Assembly: GCF_042652965.1 (NCBI RefSeq)
Contig: NZ_JBHSHL010000061.1
Coordinates: forward strand, 1-37,130
DNA length: 37,130 bases
Reading direction: 5' to 3'
From: Filifactor villosus
GTDB taxonomy: Bacteria; Bacillota; Clostridia; Peptostreptococcales; Filifactoraceae
Within the stretch, counting starts at the first letter, position 1. Every line of letters begins with the position of its first letter. The notes beneath the pieces are model-generated. The model worked only from the letters and a program-made list of their open reading frames with translations, had not been told where the DNA came from and made no database searches. The position numbers and the translations under genes are program-made. Of the stretch, positions 24,313 to 33,425 are shown piece by piece.

Positions 24313-24408
24313 GTTTCTGTTGACCGCTGTAATCAAAGGCACAAGGCTCTCCTAAGGGAGAATCCGCCTCAATATAAAGAACATTTTTAAACACAAAGGA
24401 GTCTTATT

Positions 24409-25833
24409 ATGATAGCTTACGATCCGTCCTCCTCTATCGCGGAGGAATTTATAAATCACAGGGAAATCCTCGATACCATCGCTTATGTACAAGAACACAG
24501 GAACGACCTTTCGCTAATGCGTGAGATCTTGGACGAAGCGCGGAAGATGAACGGTCTGTCCCATCGTCAGGCAGCCCTCCTGCTCGAGTGCAACGATGAA
24601 GACATTTTGGAGGAGATCTACCGTCTCGCACACGAAATCAAGCAGAGGATCTACGGTAACCGCATCGTGATGTTTGCTCCCCTCTATCTCTCCAACTACT
24701 GTATCAACGGTTGTACCTACTGTCCTTACCACAAAAAGAACACCGGTATCCGTCGCAAGAAACTCACTCAGGAGGAGATCGAACGTGAGGTTATTGCCCT
24801 CCAGGACATGGGGCACAAACGGCTCGCCCTCGAAACCGGCGAAGATCCCGTCCACTCACCGATCGAATATGTGCTGGAGAGCATTGAGACCATCTATCGA
24901 ATCCGCCACAAAAACGGAGCCATCCGTCGTGTAAACGTCAATATCGCCGCTACAACAGTCGAAAATTACAAAAAACTCCATGATGCAGGCATAGGTACCT
25001 ACATCCTCTTCCAGGAGACCTATCACAAAGAAACCTATGAACAACTTCATCCCACAGGCCCAAAACACAACTATGCCTATCATACCGAGGCAATGGACAG
25101 GGCGATGGAAGGAGGCATCGACGATGTGGGCATCGGTGTCCTCTTCGGTCTCTACCAATACCGCTATGACTTCATCGGACTTTTAATGCATGCAGAACAC
25201 TTGGAAAGACGTTTCGGGGTAGGTCCTCACACCATCAGTATCCCGAGGATACGTCCCGCAGACGACGTCGACTTGAGCGAGTTTCCCGAAGCCATCGTCG
25301 ACTCCCTCTTCAAAAAAATCGTCGCCTTGATCCGTATCTGCGCTCCCTATGCAGGTATCATCATTTCGACAAGGGAGTCCGAAGCCTCTCGGGAGGAAGT
25401 TCTCAAGATAGGAGTTTCGCAAATCAGCGGAGGTTCTTCGACCAGTGTAGGAGGCTATGTAGAAAAAGAAGCTCCCGAGGAGAACTCCGCCCAATTCGAT
25501 ACCAGTGACAAGCGCACTTTGGATGAGATCATCCACTGGCTCTTGAAACTTGGCTATGTTCCGAGTTTTTGTACCGCCTGCTACCGGGAAGGCAGGACGG
25601 GAGATCGCTTTATGAAGCTTGCAAAGTCCGGTCAGATCGGCAACGTCTGTCAACCCAACTCACTTATGACCTTAAAGGAATACCTCTTAGACTACGCATC
25701 GGATCGAACCTTCAAACTTGGAGAAGCGGTGATCGAAAAGGAACTGGAAGAAATTCGAAATGCAAAGGTGAAGGAGATCGCACAAAACTACATCTCCCAA
25801 CTTGAACATGGTAACAGAGATTTTCGCTTTTAG
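24409..25833 (+). CDS. hydG: [FeFe]-hydrogenase maturase HydG (tyrosine lyase)
   Basis: This 474-aa radical SAM enzyme cleaves tyrosine to produce the CO and CN- ligands of the H-cluster as an Fe(CO)2(CN)-cysteine synthon. The N-terminal cluster site is Cys98/102/105 in NYCINGCTYCPYH. The C-terminal auxiliary cluster region is SFCTACYREGRTGDRFM. Between them are ALETGEDP and NVNIAATTVENYKKL. The length and both cluster sites match active HydG and separate it from ThiH. AAAGGAG precedes the ATG. hydF follows 15 bases after its stop. Confidence 0.95.
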   Translation: MIAYDPSSSIAEEFINHREILDTIAYVQEHRNDLSLMREILDEARKMNGLSHRQAALLLECNDEDILEEIYRLAHEIKQRIYGNRIVMFAPLYLSNYCINGCTYCPYHKKNTGIRRKKLTQEEIEREVIALQDMGHKRLALETGEDPVHSPIEYVLESIETIYRIRHKNGAIRRVNVNIAATTVENYKKLHDAGIGTYILFQETYHKETYEQLHPTGPKHNYAYHTEAMDRAMEGGIDDVGIGVLFGLYQYRYDFIGLLMHAEHLERRFGVGPHTISIPRIRPADDVDLSEFPEAIVDSLFKKIVALIRICAPYAGIIISTRESEASREEVLKIGVSQISGGSSTSVGGYVEKEAPEENSAQFDTSDKRTLDEIIHWLLKLGYVPSFCTACYREGRTGDRFMKLAKSGQIGNVCQPNSLMTLKEYLLDYASDRTFKLGEAVIEKELEEIRNAKVKEIAQNYISQLEHGNRDFRF

Positions 25834-25848
25834 AGGGAGGAGGATAAG

Positions 25849-27036
25849 ATGCAAGCTACTCCAAATGCAAATAGAATCCATATCGCCCTCTTCGGCAAAA
25901 CCAACTCGGGCAAATCTTCCCTGATGAACCTCCTTGCCAACTCCGAAGTGTCCATCACTTCTCCCGTTCGAGGAACTACCACCGACCCGATCCAAAAGGC
26001 GGTGGAGATCTCTCCCTTGGGTGCCTGTACCTTGATCGACACCGCGGGTTTTGATGACAAGAGTATCCTGGGCAAACAGAGGATGGAGAAGACCTTCGAT
26101 GTCATCTCAAAGACGGACATCGCTATCTTTCTCTTTGTTGACACCGATTTTTCGCAGGAGAAGCTATGGATGGAGCACATCAAGAGTTCCAACATCCCTG
26201 TAATCGCCGCGATCAACAAAGCGGATCTGCGGGAAACTCCGGTCAATGAACTGAAAAATCTGATTCGAACGGAGTTTTCCCTTGAAGCGATTACTCTCAG
26301 CACAGTCACAAAGACAGGTCTTGAACTGCTATACAAGGAGTTGGAAGGTACCTGCAAAACCTTGGAGAAGGAGGTTTCGATCTGTGCCCATCTCGTGAAG
26401 GAGCGTGACCATGTGCTTCTGGTTATGCCGCAGGACATTCAGGCTCCGAAAGGACGACTCATCCTTCCTCAGGTGCAGACCATTCGCGACCTGCTTGACA
26501 ACCGTTGCATCATAACCTGCGTTACCTTGGAAGAGTTCGGCCCCGCCATCGAAAATATGAAGAAGGTCCCCGATCTTATTATTACAGACTCCCAACTCTT
26601 TGCTCAGGTACACGGAAAAAAGCCCTCTTCTTCAAAGCTGACCTCCTTCTCTGTCCTATTCTCACGCTACAAGGGCGACATCGATACCTTTGTGGAAGGG
26701 GCAAAGGCCCTGGATAACCTTCATAAGGACTCCAAGATCCTGATCGCCGAAGCCTGTTCGCACAAACCTCTTCAAGAGGACATCGGGCGTGTTAAGCTCC
26801 CGCGTCTTCTGCGATCCAAGGTACATCCCGAACTTCAGATTGACATCTGTTCGGGAAATGATTTTCCAAAGGACATATCGGGATATGATCTCGTGATCCA
26901 TTGTGGTGCCTGTATGTTCAACCGAAAACATGTACTCTCCAGAATCAAGCGATTAAAAGAAGAAGGCGTCCCCATCACAAACTACGGGATTGCAATTGCA
27001 AAATTAAACGGTATCCTGGGATCCATTGACTATTAG
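25849..27036 (+). CDS. hydF: [FeFe]-hydrogenase maturation GTPase HydF
   Basis: This 395-aa scaffold protein has an N-terminal TrmE/Era-type GTPase (G1 GKTNSGKSSLMN at ~16-27; G2 RGTTTDP; G3 DTAGFDD; G4 INKADL) and a C-terminal iron-sulfur domain with EACSH and HCGACM ligands. HydF collects the diiron precursor from HydE/HydG and passes it to apo-hydrogenase. GGGAGGAGG precedes the ATG. The hydrogenase structural gene itself is not in the window. Confidence 0.95.
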   Translation: MQATPNANRIHIALFGKTNSGKSSLMNLLANSEVSITSPVRGTTTDPIQKAVEISPLGACTLIDTAGFDDKSILGKQRMEKTFDVISKTDIAIFLFVDTDFSQEKLWMEHIKSSNIPVIAAINKADLRETPVNELKNLIRTEFSLEAITLSTVTKTGLELLYKELEGTCKTLEKEVSICAHLVKERDHVLLVMPQDIQAPKGRLILPQVQTIRDLLDNRCIITCVTLEEFGPAIENMKKVPDLIITDSQLFAQVHGKKPSSSKLTSFSVLFSRYKGDIDTFVEGAKALDNLHKDSKILIAEACSHKPLQEDIGRVKLPRLLRSKVHPELQIDICSGNDFPKDISGYDLVIHCGACMFNRKHVLSRIKRLKEEGVPITNYGIAIAKLNGILGSIDY

Positions 27037-27185
27037 AGGACTACTCTCTCGAAAAGGAACCTTTTTGCAGATGACAAGCGTCTCGATAGGATTATTGTTA
27101 CAAAGTTTTTTCCTTTGTTCCCTCAAGGAGAACTCACTGTAGTTCTCCTGTGAAATCTTGCCCTCAAACTTCTCCCTCTTGTGAT

Positions 27186-27214
27186 TTGCATTTCTTTTCC
27201 GATAGTGTTAGTAT
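27186..27214 (+). promoter_or_regulatory. Sigma-A promoter of the atoE-like gene
   Basis: TTGCAT (27186-27191) and TAGTAT (27209-27214) are separated by 17 bp. Transcription would begin about 85 bases before the atoE start. Confidence 0.6.
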
Positions 27215-27221
27215 AAGAGTA

Positions 27222-27266
27222 GGAAGCATACCTGTTTATCAACGTATATGCCTACAGGATGCTTCC
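27222..27266 (+). promoter_or_regulatory. Long hairpin in the atoE leader
   Basis: GGAAGCAT (27222-27229) and CCTGT (27231-27235) pair with ACAGG (27254-27258) and ATGCTTCC (27259-27266), a 13-pair stem interrupted by a single bulged A. No T tract follows, so it is more likely a stability or control element than a terminator. Confidence 0.55.
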
Positions 27267-27308
27267 GGTCTTGTTTATACTAATCTTTAGGAATTAGGAG
27301 GAGATGTT

Positions 27309-28666
27309 ATGTTTAAAAAGTTTACCAACTTTTGTGTTGCTTTAGTACAGAAGTATCTTCCCGATGCTTTCTTATTTGCAATCTTTTTGACCTTTATCAC
27401 CTTTATTTTGGGGATCGTTATGACCAAGCAGACCCCTCTGGCTATGGTCGTTCACTGGGGAGAAGGTGCTTGGTCTTTGCTTGCCTTCTCGATGCAGATG
27501 GCTCTGGTACTCGTTACCGGTCACACCCTTGCAAGCTCCAAACCGCTTCGAGTTCTCCTAAAAAAAATCGCCTCGATCGCCAACACCCCCACCCAGGCAA
27601 TTTTGACGGTATCCTTTGTATCCGCAATCGCCTGCTGGATCAACTGGGGCTTCGGCTTGGTTATCGGTGCTCTTCTTGCAAAAGAACTTGCTCGTCGCGT
27701 GGATAAGGTGGACTACCGCCTTCTGATCGCAAGTGCTTATTCCGGCTTCCTGGTATGGCATGGCGGTATCTCCGCCTCCATCCCCTTGACCTTGGCAACT
27801 GCGACCAACGACTTGGCTGCAATGACAGACGGGGCGGTTACCGAGATCATTCCAACCGGTCAGACGATTTTTTCTCCGCTGAACTTGATTATATCGGCAA
27901 TCATCATCTTTTCCCTTCCTTTTATCAATAGGGCTATGCACCCCGAGGCGGCTTCGACTGTTACCGTGGATAAAAACCTTTTGAAAGAAGAGGAAGAGCT
28001 TCCTTACTTCAGCGACAATACCACTCCGGCCGACAAAATCGAAAATAGCAAGATCGTCTCTTACTTACTCTTTGCCATGGGCTTCGCCTATATGGTCTAT
28101 TACTTTGCAACCAAGGGCTTTGACCTGAACTTGAACATCGTAAACTTTATCTTCCTGATGTTTGCAATCTTGTTCCACGGAACTCCCAGAAGATTCCTCC
28201 ACGCCTTTGCAGAAGCCGTGAAGGGCGCTCGACGGGTATCATCCTTCAATTCCCCTTCTATGCGGGAATTATGGGTATGATGACCGGAAAAGTAGCGGGT
28301 ACCACAGATGTATCACTTGCAGGTACGATTTCACAGTGGTTTGTTAGTGTATCCACCGCTAAGACCCTGCCCCTATTCAGTTTCTGGTCGGCAGGACTTG
28401 TCAACTTCTTTGTTCCCTCCGGCGGAGGCCAGTGGACGGTTCAGGCTCCCATTATGATGCCTGCCGGTGCAAAACTGGGTGTTCCGGCTGCAAAAACAGC
28501 ACTTGCCATCGCCTGGGGAGATGCATGGACCAATATGATCCAACCCTTCTGGGCATTGCCCGCACTTGGAATTGCGGGATTAGGTGCAAGAGATATCATG
28601 GGTTATTGCCTGATCGACCTTTTGTACTCCGGTCTGATCATATCCCTTGCCTTCCTCTTGCTGTAA
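27309..28666 (+). pseudogene. atoE: AtoE-like short-chain fatty acid transporter, frameshifted
   Basis: Two reading frames together make a ~453-residue AtoE-family transporter. Frame one (27309-28280) carries MFKKFTNFCVALVQKYLPD, ITFILGIVMT and ACWINWGFGLVIGALLAKE, and ends wrongly after KGARRVSS. The second frame resumes at about 28232 with TGIILQFPFYAGIMGMMTG and continues with FFVPSGGGQWTVQAP to 28666. A single base appears to be missing near 28230-28231. AtoE imports acetoacetate or other short-chain acids, matching the facing CoA-transferase genes. A GGAGGAGATG site supports the start. It may be a real inactivating change or a sequence error. Confidence 0.85.
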
Positions 28667-28751
28667 AAAAGAATTCTTTTCTAATGAAGAGAGGAAAGAG
28701 ATGAAACGTTCTGCAAGTAACTGCCTGACAAACAACAAAACGGTAGATCGT

Positions 28752-28863
28752 AGTACACTCCACTTAAACAGTTGATATTCACGTTTTGTGCTCTCCGGGA
28801 GATGAAACGATTTTTCATAGTCGTAGAGCTGATATTACAAGTGCTCTATTGGAGGATAGTGTA
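28752..28863. repeat. MITE-like repeat family A, copy A7 (diverged)
   Basis: It starts AGTACACTCCACTTAAACAG and ends GTGCTCTATTGGAGGATAGT. It keeps the inverted ends and a GTTGATATT centre, but differs from the main consensus. Confidence 0.5.
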
Positions 28864-28934
28864 CATCGCTATCTCTGTTTGATCAGATCTTCATACAAAA
28901 GAATATAGGGCTTCCGGCATATGAGCCTATTCAG

Positions 28935-28969
28935 AAATACCGATTTACAAACGATGTAGATCGGTATTT
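28935..28969 (+). terminator. Terminator downstream of atoE
   Basis: AAATACCGAT and ATCGGTATTT form a perfect 10-bp stem with a 15-base loop, followed by TTGT. Confidence 0.8.
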
Positions 28970-29054
28970 TTGTATATGGAACAAAAATCCTTCAAGAGAG
29001 GTAGTACGACCTTCCTTCAACAAAGCCTGCCTTAACAAAGAGGATTTGATCTCA

Positions 29055-29167
29055 TACCACTATTCTTTTGAATAGTGGATATAAACAATCTGTGACCCAT
29101 AGAAGACAACATAGTTTTTCGTCATCGAAAAATAGATATATCCACACTTCTATTGAAAAATAGTATC
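29055..29167. repeat. MITE-like repeat family A, copy A8 (forward)
   Basis: It begins ATACCACTATTCTTTTG and runs through GGATATAAACAATCTGTG to TTGAAAAATAGTATC. It is highly similar to 6092-6206. A partial inverted end (TTTTTCGATAGAAGTATG) follows at about 29173-29190. Confidence 0.85.
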
Positions 29168-29204
29168 ATACTGTTTTTCGATAGAAGTATGAATAACGAA
29201 CTTA

Positions 29205-29260
29205 AAAGAAGGGAGGGCTAAAATATGACGAACGTCATCTTCCAACCCTCCCTTTCTTAC
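29205..29260 (-). terminator. Terminator of the atoD-atoA operon
   Basis: On the minus strand an 11-bp GC-rich stem (AAGGGAGGGTT with AGCCCTCCCTT) encloses a second hairpin (GATGACG TT CGTCAT) and is followed by CTTTT. Confidence 0.8.
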
Positions 29261-29306
29261 AGGTGTATGTGTCAAATGTGTGTATAACTGTTCCTTTGTC
29301 TATCTT

Positions 29307-29957
29307 CTATACGTTCATCGGTTTAAGGTCTTCCGCGATGATCAGAGTAGCTTCCGTTACAGCCTGAACATCTTCCGGAGTATAACCTTCTGCAATCTCA
29401 ACAAGTTTCAATCCTTCTGGAGTTACTTCGATCACTCCCATTTCGGTAACAATCTCATCTACTTGACCTGCTGCTGTAAGAGGCAGTGTACACTCCTTCA
29501 AGATCTTCGGATTTCCTTTTTGGGTATGTTCCATTGCGATGATCACTTTTTTCGCTCCAACTACCAAGTCCATCGCTCCACCCATTCCCGGTACCATCTT
29601 GCCCGGGATCATGTAGTTTGCAAGGTTTCCTTTTTCGTCTACTTGAAGTGCTCCAAGTACCGTTACATCGACATGACCTCCTCGAACGATTCCGAAGGAG
29701 GTTGCCGAATCAAAGAACATTCCTCCCGGAACGATGCTCGCATACTGTCCTCCGGCATTGGTGAGGTTAGGATCTCCCTTTCCTGCTTCCGGAGCAGGTC
29801 CCAAACCTACAAAACCGTTCTCCGATTGGAACATGATATCAAGACTTTTATCTACGTAATTTGCCACCAAGGTCGGCATTCCGATACCCAAGTTTACAAC
29901 ACTTCCGTCTACCAATTCGTTTGCGACACGTCTTACAATTCTCTCTCTTGCTTCCAT
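29307..29957 (-). CDS. atoA: Acetoacetate/butyrate CoA-transferase beta subunit
   Basis: This 216-aa class I CoA-transferase subunit B has the catalytic Glu46 in MFQSENGFVG, the glycine-rich NLGIGMPTLVANYV near the start, and GGHVDVTVLGALQVDEKGNLANY. It forms a complex with the alpha subunit encoded 31 bases upstream and moves CoA between acyl-CoA and short-chain acids such as acetoacetate, acetate or butyrate. A GGGAGAG site precedes the ATG. Acyl preference is not readable; relatives act in lysine and butyrate fermentation. Confidence 0.92.
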   Translation of the reverse strand: MEARERIVRRVANELVDGSVVNLGIGMPTLVANYVDKSLDIMFQSENGFVGLGPAPEAGKGDPNLTNAGGQYASIVPGGMFFDSATSFGIVRGGHVDVTVLGALQVDEKGNLANYMIPGKMVPGMGGAMDLVVGAKKVIIAMEHTQKGNPKILKECTLPLTAAGQVDEIVTEMGVIEVTPEGLKLVEIAEGYTPEDVQAVTEATLIIAEDLKPMNV

Positions 29958-29988
29958 TTTTTTCTCTCCCTTCGAATACTCGGTTTTC

Positions 29989-30681
29989 TTATTGGAATCT
30001 CCAGTGATCTTCTCCGTAAATTTCTTTGATAGGCTCTCCCTGAACGATATGATCTACGACAATTCCGCTGGTCATAACATCGTTAGGATCGATCTCTCCG
30101 ACTTCCACGATTTGTCCCGCTTCCACAATTACCTTGTCCGCCGCCATAGCCATCAACGGGTTGAAGTTTCTTCCGGTCTTATGATATACAACATTTCCTC
30201 TCTTATCGACAATCGCACCGTAAATCAATGCGATATCCGCACGTAGAGCAGGCTCAACTAAGTACTCGATTCCCTCGATTGTAATTTTTTGCTTTCCTTC
30301 TTCAACCGCTGTTCCGACTCCTGTCGGTGTGATTGCCGCCCCCAAACCGAAGCCGCCACAACGGATTTTTTCAGCCAAACTTCCCTGCGGTACCAATTCC
30401 ACAACCATACTTCCATCCGCCATTTGAATTCCGGTTTGTTTATTGGTTCCTACATGAGATGCTATGGTTTTCTTCACTTGATGATTATTTACCCAGATCC
30501 CTGTTCCATAGTCTACAAATCCCGTGTCATTGCAAATCAAAGTAATGTCCTTGATACCTCTCCTTGCAATCTCGTTTACTAAAGAGTGAGGCGTTCCGTC
30601 GCCCAAAAATCCTCCGACCATGATCGTCATACCGTCTTTGATTTGGTCTACCGCTTCCGATACAGTGATAATCTTATTCAT
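29989..30681 (-). CDS. atoD: Acetoacetate/butyrate CoA-transferase alpha subunit
   Basis: This 230-aa class I CoA-transferase subunit A starts MNKIITVSEAVDQIKDGMTI at the ATG at 30681 (AGGAGAG upstream). The longer frame to 30810 would span the promoter and leader and is not used. Typical motifs are MVGGFLGDGTPHSLVNEI, VVELVPQGSLAEKIRCGGFG, AAITPTGVGT and the C-terminal NVVYHKTGRNFNPLMA. It is paired with atoA. Confidence 0.93.
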   Translation of the reverse strand: MNKIITVSEAVDQIKDGMTIMVGGFLGDGTPHSLVNEIARRGIKDITLICNDTGFVDYGTGIWVNNHQVKKTIASHVGTNKQTGIQMADGSMVVELVPQGSLAEKIRCGGFGLGAAITPTGVGTAVEEGKQKITIEGIEYLVEPALRADIALIYGAIVDKRGNVVYHKTGRNFNPLMAMAADKVIVEAGQIVEVGEIDPNDVMTSGIVVDHIVQGEPIKEIYGEDHWRFQ

Positions 30682-30712
30682 CTCATCTCTCCTATTACTA
30701 TTATTTTTCTTA

Positions 30713-30774
30713 AACGGCAAATACCTCCTGTTTGCCAAAAATGAACATCTCTGGTCCCTGCCGTTTATTTGCCA
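30713..30774 (-). promoter_or_regulatory. Leader with alternative hairpins before atoD
   Basis: On the minus strand the leader contains AAACGGCA and TGCCGTTT about 40 bases apart, and two GGCAAA copies of which one can pair with TTTGCC. The two pairings compete for the same segments near the AGGAGG-like GAGGTA stretch. The arrangement could allow translational or transcriptional control, though this is inference. Confidence 0.4.
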
Positions 30775-30781
30775 TGTTTTC

Positions 30782-30810
30782 ATTATAGAACATAAATTAT
30801 AATAATACAA
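30782..30810 (-). promoter_or_regulatory. Sigma-A promoter of atoD-atoA
   Basis: On the minus strand TTGTAT (30810-30805) and TATAAT (30787-30782) are 17 bp apart, about 100 bases before the atoD ATG. Confidence 0.8.
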
Positions 30811-31045
30811 GATGGTTTCCGACTCTATCTTGGCACTCCTTGGGTTTACTTAATTTTTTCAATTTTATGAACCGTGTTCTCATTATTATGGCCATGTCTT
30901 AACTGAGAAGTTCGTCTCCTTTTCCTGTCAGGAAGTCTCCCTTAACAAAAATGTAATCTTCTTGTAATTCACTTATGTTTCATTTTGTTGTATCATAAAA
31001 AAGAAGAAGGTTTTTCTTTCAAAAATGATATAGGAGGTAGTTTGT
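30811..31045. other. Divergent intergenic region before the secreted protein
   Basis: No gene. It should hold the rightward promoter for the gene at 31046; TATCAT near 30990 is a possible -10 element without a convincing -35 partner. Confidence 0.4.
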
Positions 31046-31906
31046 ATGAAATTTAAACATATTATCGCTACGGCACTGATCGGGGTAGTCGGTGCAACAT
31101 CCGTTGTATTCGGTGCTACCGTGTTTCAAAACAAGAAGGTAAACTACGCGATTAACCTGATCGCAAACGGAAGCCCTTATGTGGTCCAAACACAGGCTCT
31201 CAAACCTTTTACGACGGACGACGGATATACCTATCTCTCTGTACGTTCCTTAAGTGAACTCGGTTTAGTCGACATCAATTATTCCTCTGCCACAAAGACA
31301 GTTACGGTAAATCCCAAAGAAACCGTAAAACCCGGTGAAGTACAGGCTTTGAATGACCGTATTTTGATGTTGACCAATGAAAATGAAAGATACAGAATTG
31401 AAAATGAGAAATTAAAACAACAGCTGTCCAACAAAAATTCTTCTAGTTCTTCAAGCTCTTCATCGAGTTCGGGAGACAAGCTCCTTAAGGATCTGGGATC
31501 CGGTGACAGAAGAACCCTGGAGAGAGATATCGCCCGTGACCTTCAAAGGGTGAAGTTGAGCACAGATGATTACGGCCGTTCCATCTATGAAGGAGATGTA
31601 TCCATCAATAGAGATCGTGTTCGAGTTACTCTCTCCGATACCTCAAGACTTGATGTCCAAAAATGGAATGATATTGTCAAGGGTCGCAGGGTTTCATATT
31701 TTGAAGATGATATGTATGAGGCTCTCGAGTCTGAAGTGTTGGATGTTGTAAAAGATTACCTGAAGGGATACTATAACTATGAGATCAGTATTACCGTCCA
31801 GGCTTCCAAAGACGATAACAACAACAACCTGCAAGACATCGTGGATGCAAGTTACAAAGAAAACGGGAACAAATTCAGAGTTTCTGTAGATCGTTATACG
31901 AATTAG
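31046..31906 (+). CDS. Secreted protein with stalk-like N-domain, coiled coil and Ser linker
   Basis: This 286-aa protein is preceded by ATAGGAGG. Residues 1-24 form a signal peptide (KFKHIIATALIGVVGATSV, then FGA). Residues ~30-95 look like a copper-amine-oxidase-N/stalk domain (NGSPYVVQTQALKP, TYLSVRSLSELG, SSATKTVTV), which usually marks cell-surface proteins in Clostridia. Residues ~98-130 are a short coiled coil (LNDRILMLTNENER), followed by eleven serines (132-142). The C-terminal ~140 residues form a charged domain that I cannot assign. It is a single gene with a terminator at 32055-32081. It could be a cell-envelope or matrix component. Confidence 0.75.
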   Translation: MKFKHIIATALIGVVGATSVVFGATVFQNKKVNYAINLIANGSPYVVQTQALKPFTTDDGYTYLSVRSLSELGLVDINYSSATKTVTVNPKETVKPGEVQALNDRILMLTNENERYRIENEKLKQQLSNKNSSSSSSSSSSSGDKLLKDLGSGDRRTLERDIARDLQRVKLSTDDYGRSIYEGDVSINRDRVRVTLSDTSRLDVQKWNDIVKGRRVSYFEDDMYEALESEVLDVVKDYLKGYYNYEISITVQASKDDNNNNLQDIVDASYKENGNKFRVSVDRYTN

Positions 31907-32054
31907 ATTGTAAAACAAGGAAATTTTATGCTATTCTCCGTTTGAATTGTCGGGCAGACAGAATGTATCATTATCCGAAGCCTATAGAAAGGCTATGTTT
32001 GAAAACACTCAGCCTGCAAACTTAGAGCGGTAATAGTATATCTCTTTAATCACA

Positions 32055-32081
32055 AAATGCCGAACTTTTTGTTCGGCATTT
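32055..32081 (+). terminator. Terminator of the secreted-protein gene
   Basis: AAATGCCGAAC and GTTCGGCATTT form a perfect 11-bp stem with a five-base loop, followed by TTGTTG; it may work in both directions. Confidence 0.85.
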
Positions 32082-32162
32082 TTGTTGCAAACAACAACCG
32101 CTCCTCCTTATAGAGTTTGCGGTCGTTGTTACACTATTCATTCATACTACCCATACGGCCTT

Positions 32163-32275
32163 TATACTATTTTTCAATAGAAGTATGGATATATCTGTTT
32201 CTCAAACCAAGAAAAGTCGGTTTGTCTTCTATGGGTCGCAAATTATTTATATCCACACAAAAGAATAATAGTATT
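32163..32275. repeat. MITE-like repeat family A, copy A9 (reverse)
   Basis: It begins TATACTATTTTTCAATAG, contains AAGTATGGATATATCTG and ends TTTATATCCACACAAAAGAA with TAATAGTATT. It lies downstream of the prfB stop. Confidence 0.85.
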
Positions 32276-32315
32276 ACATTGAAGAACATCTATAAACTCT
32301 TCTTGACATAGTCTG

Positions 32316-33423
32316 TCAGTTCGACGATAGTTTCTGTTGTTTCAAATAAGCGTTGATAAAACCCATCAGATTTCCGTCCATAACCGATTGTACCGAACCC
32401 ACTTCTTCTCCGGTTCGATGATCTTTGACCAAGGTATAGGGCTGGAAGACATAGGAACGAATCTGGCTTCCCCATGCAATTTGAGAATACTCTCCGGAAA
32501 TATCCTCGATCTTCTCCTTATGTTCTCTTATCTTGATATCCATTAGTTTAGAAAACAACATCTTCATTGCCGTTTCACGATTCGAGTGTTGAGAACGTTG
32601 GTTTTGACAGGTTACGATAATTCCTGTCGGCAAATGCGTGATCCTTACCGCCGAATCCGTCTTGTTGACGTGCTGACCTCCCGCTCCCGAGGCTCGATAG
32701 GTATCGATCTTCAAGTCCGTGGGATTAATATCGACTTGCACGCTGTCATCAATCTCAGGGATTACATCGATGGAAGCAAATGAGGTATGTCGCTTGCCCG
32801 AAGCATCAAAGGGAGAAATCCGCACTATCCTGTGAACCCCCTTTTCACTCTTCAGGAATCCATACGCATTATGTCCCGATATCTGCAAAGTCACACTCTT
32901 GATCCCTGCTTCGGTATCGGGCAAATAGTCGAGTTCCTTCACCTGAAAACCCATCTCTTTACAAAACCGAAGGTACATCCGAAGCAACATCTCCGCCCAG
33001 TCTTGAGCATCGAGTCCTCCCGAACCTGCATGGATGGAAAGGATGGCATTGTTGGCATCATACTCCCCATCAAGCAAGGTCTGTGTCTTCAAATCCTCCA
33101 AATCACGTATTACCAGCTCCAGCTCTTTCTCCAACTCTTTCTCCAATGACGGATCCTCCTGTGCCAATTCAAAGAGGACCTCTACATCCTGATACTTCAC
33201 CCTTGCTTTTTGATATACGTCGATGGTCTGTTCGATTTGTTTGTTCCGTCTTACAATCCTCTGAGAATTTTCAAGATCGTTCCAAAAAGACGGCTCTTCC
33301 ATTTTTTGACTGTTCTGCTCAAATTCTACCTGTAACTGAGCAATGTCAAAGAGAATCCCTGATTTCTTCGAGAGATTTTTGAATAACGGAAAGGCTCTCT
33401 CTGTGTATTTGTTCATTCAACAT
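32316..33423 (-). CDS. prfB: Peptide chain release factor 2, with programmed +1 frameshift
   Basis: The 368-aa protein is encoded in two frames. The first 25 codons (33423-33349) start at ATG 33423 and end ...EEIRDSL, with CTT followed by an in-frame TGA (33348-33346). Skipping one T gives D-I-A-Q and the long frame 33347-32316. The CTTTGAC slip site with AGGG just upstream is the classical RF2 autoregulatory signal: little RF2 means slow UGA reading and more frameshifting. The body has GGQ in SGAGGQHVN and the SPF-type anticodon-like motif (ISPFDASGKR). An apparent ATG at 33416 gives a 366-aa single frame with a wrong N-terminus. It starts two bases after secA. Confidence 0.93.
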
Positions 33424-33425
33424 AT

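Noticed and set aside
28271..28666. A separate 131-aa gene
   Set aside because: Its sequence is the C-terminal part of AtoE and starts inside the conserved region; it belongs to the frameshifted gene.
33316..33416. ATG at 33416 as the start of RF2
   Set aside because: It gives an N-terminus unlike RF2, whereas the frame from 33423 ending in CTTTGA matches the known programmed frameshift.
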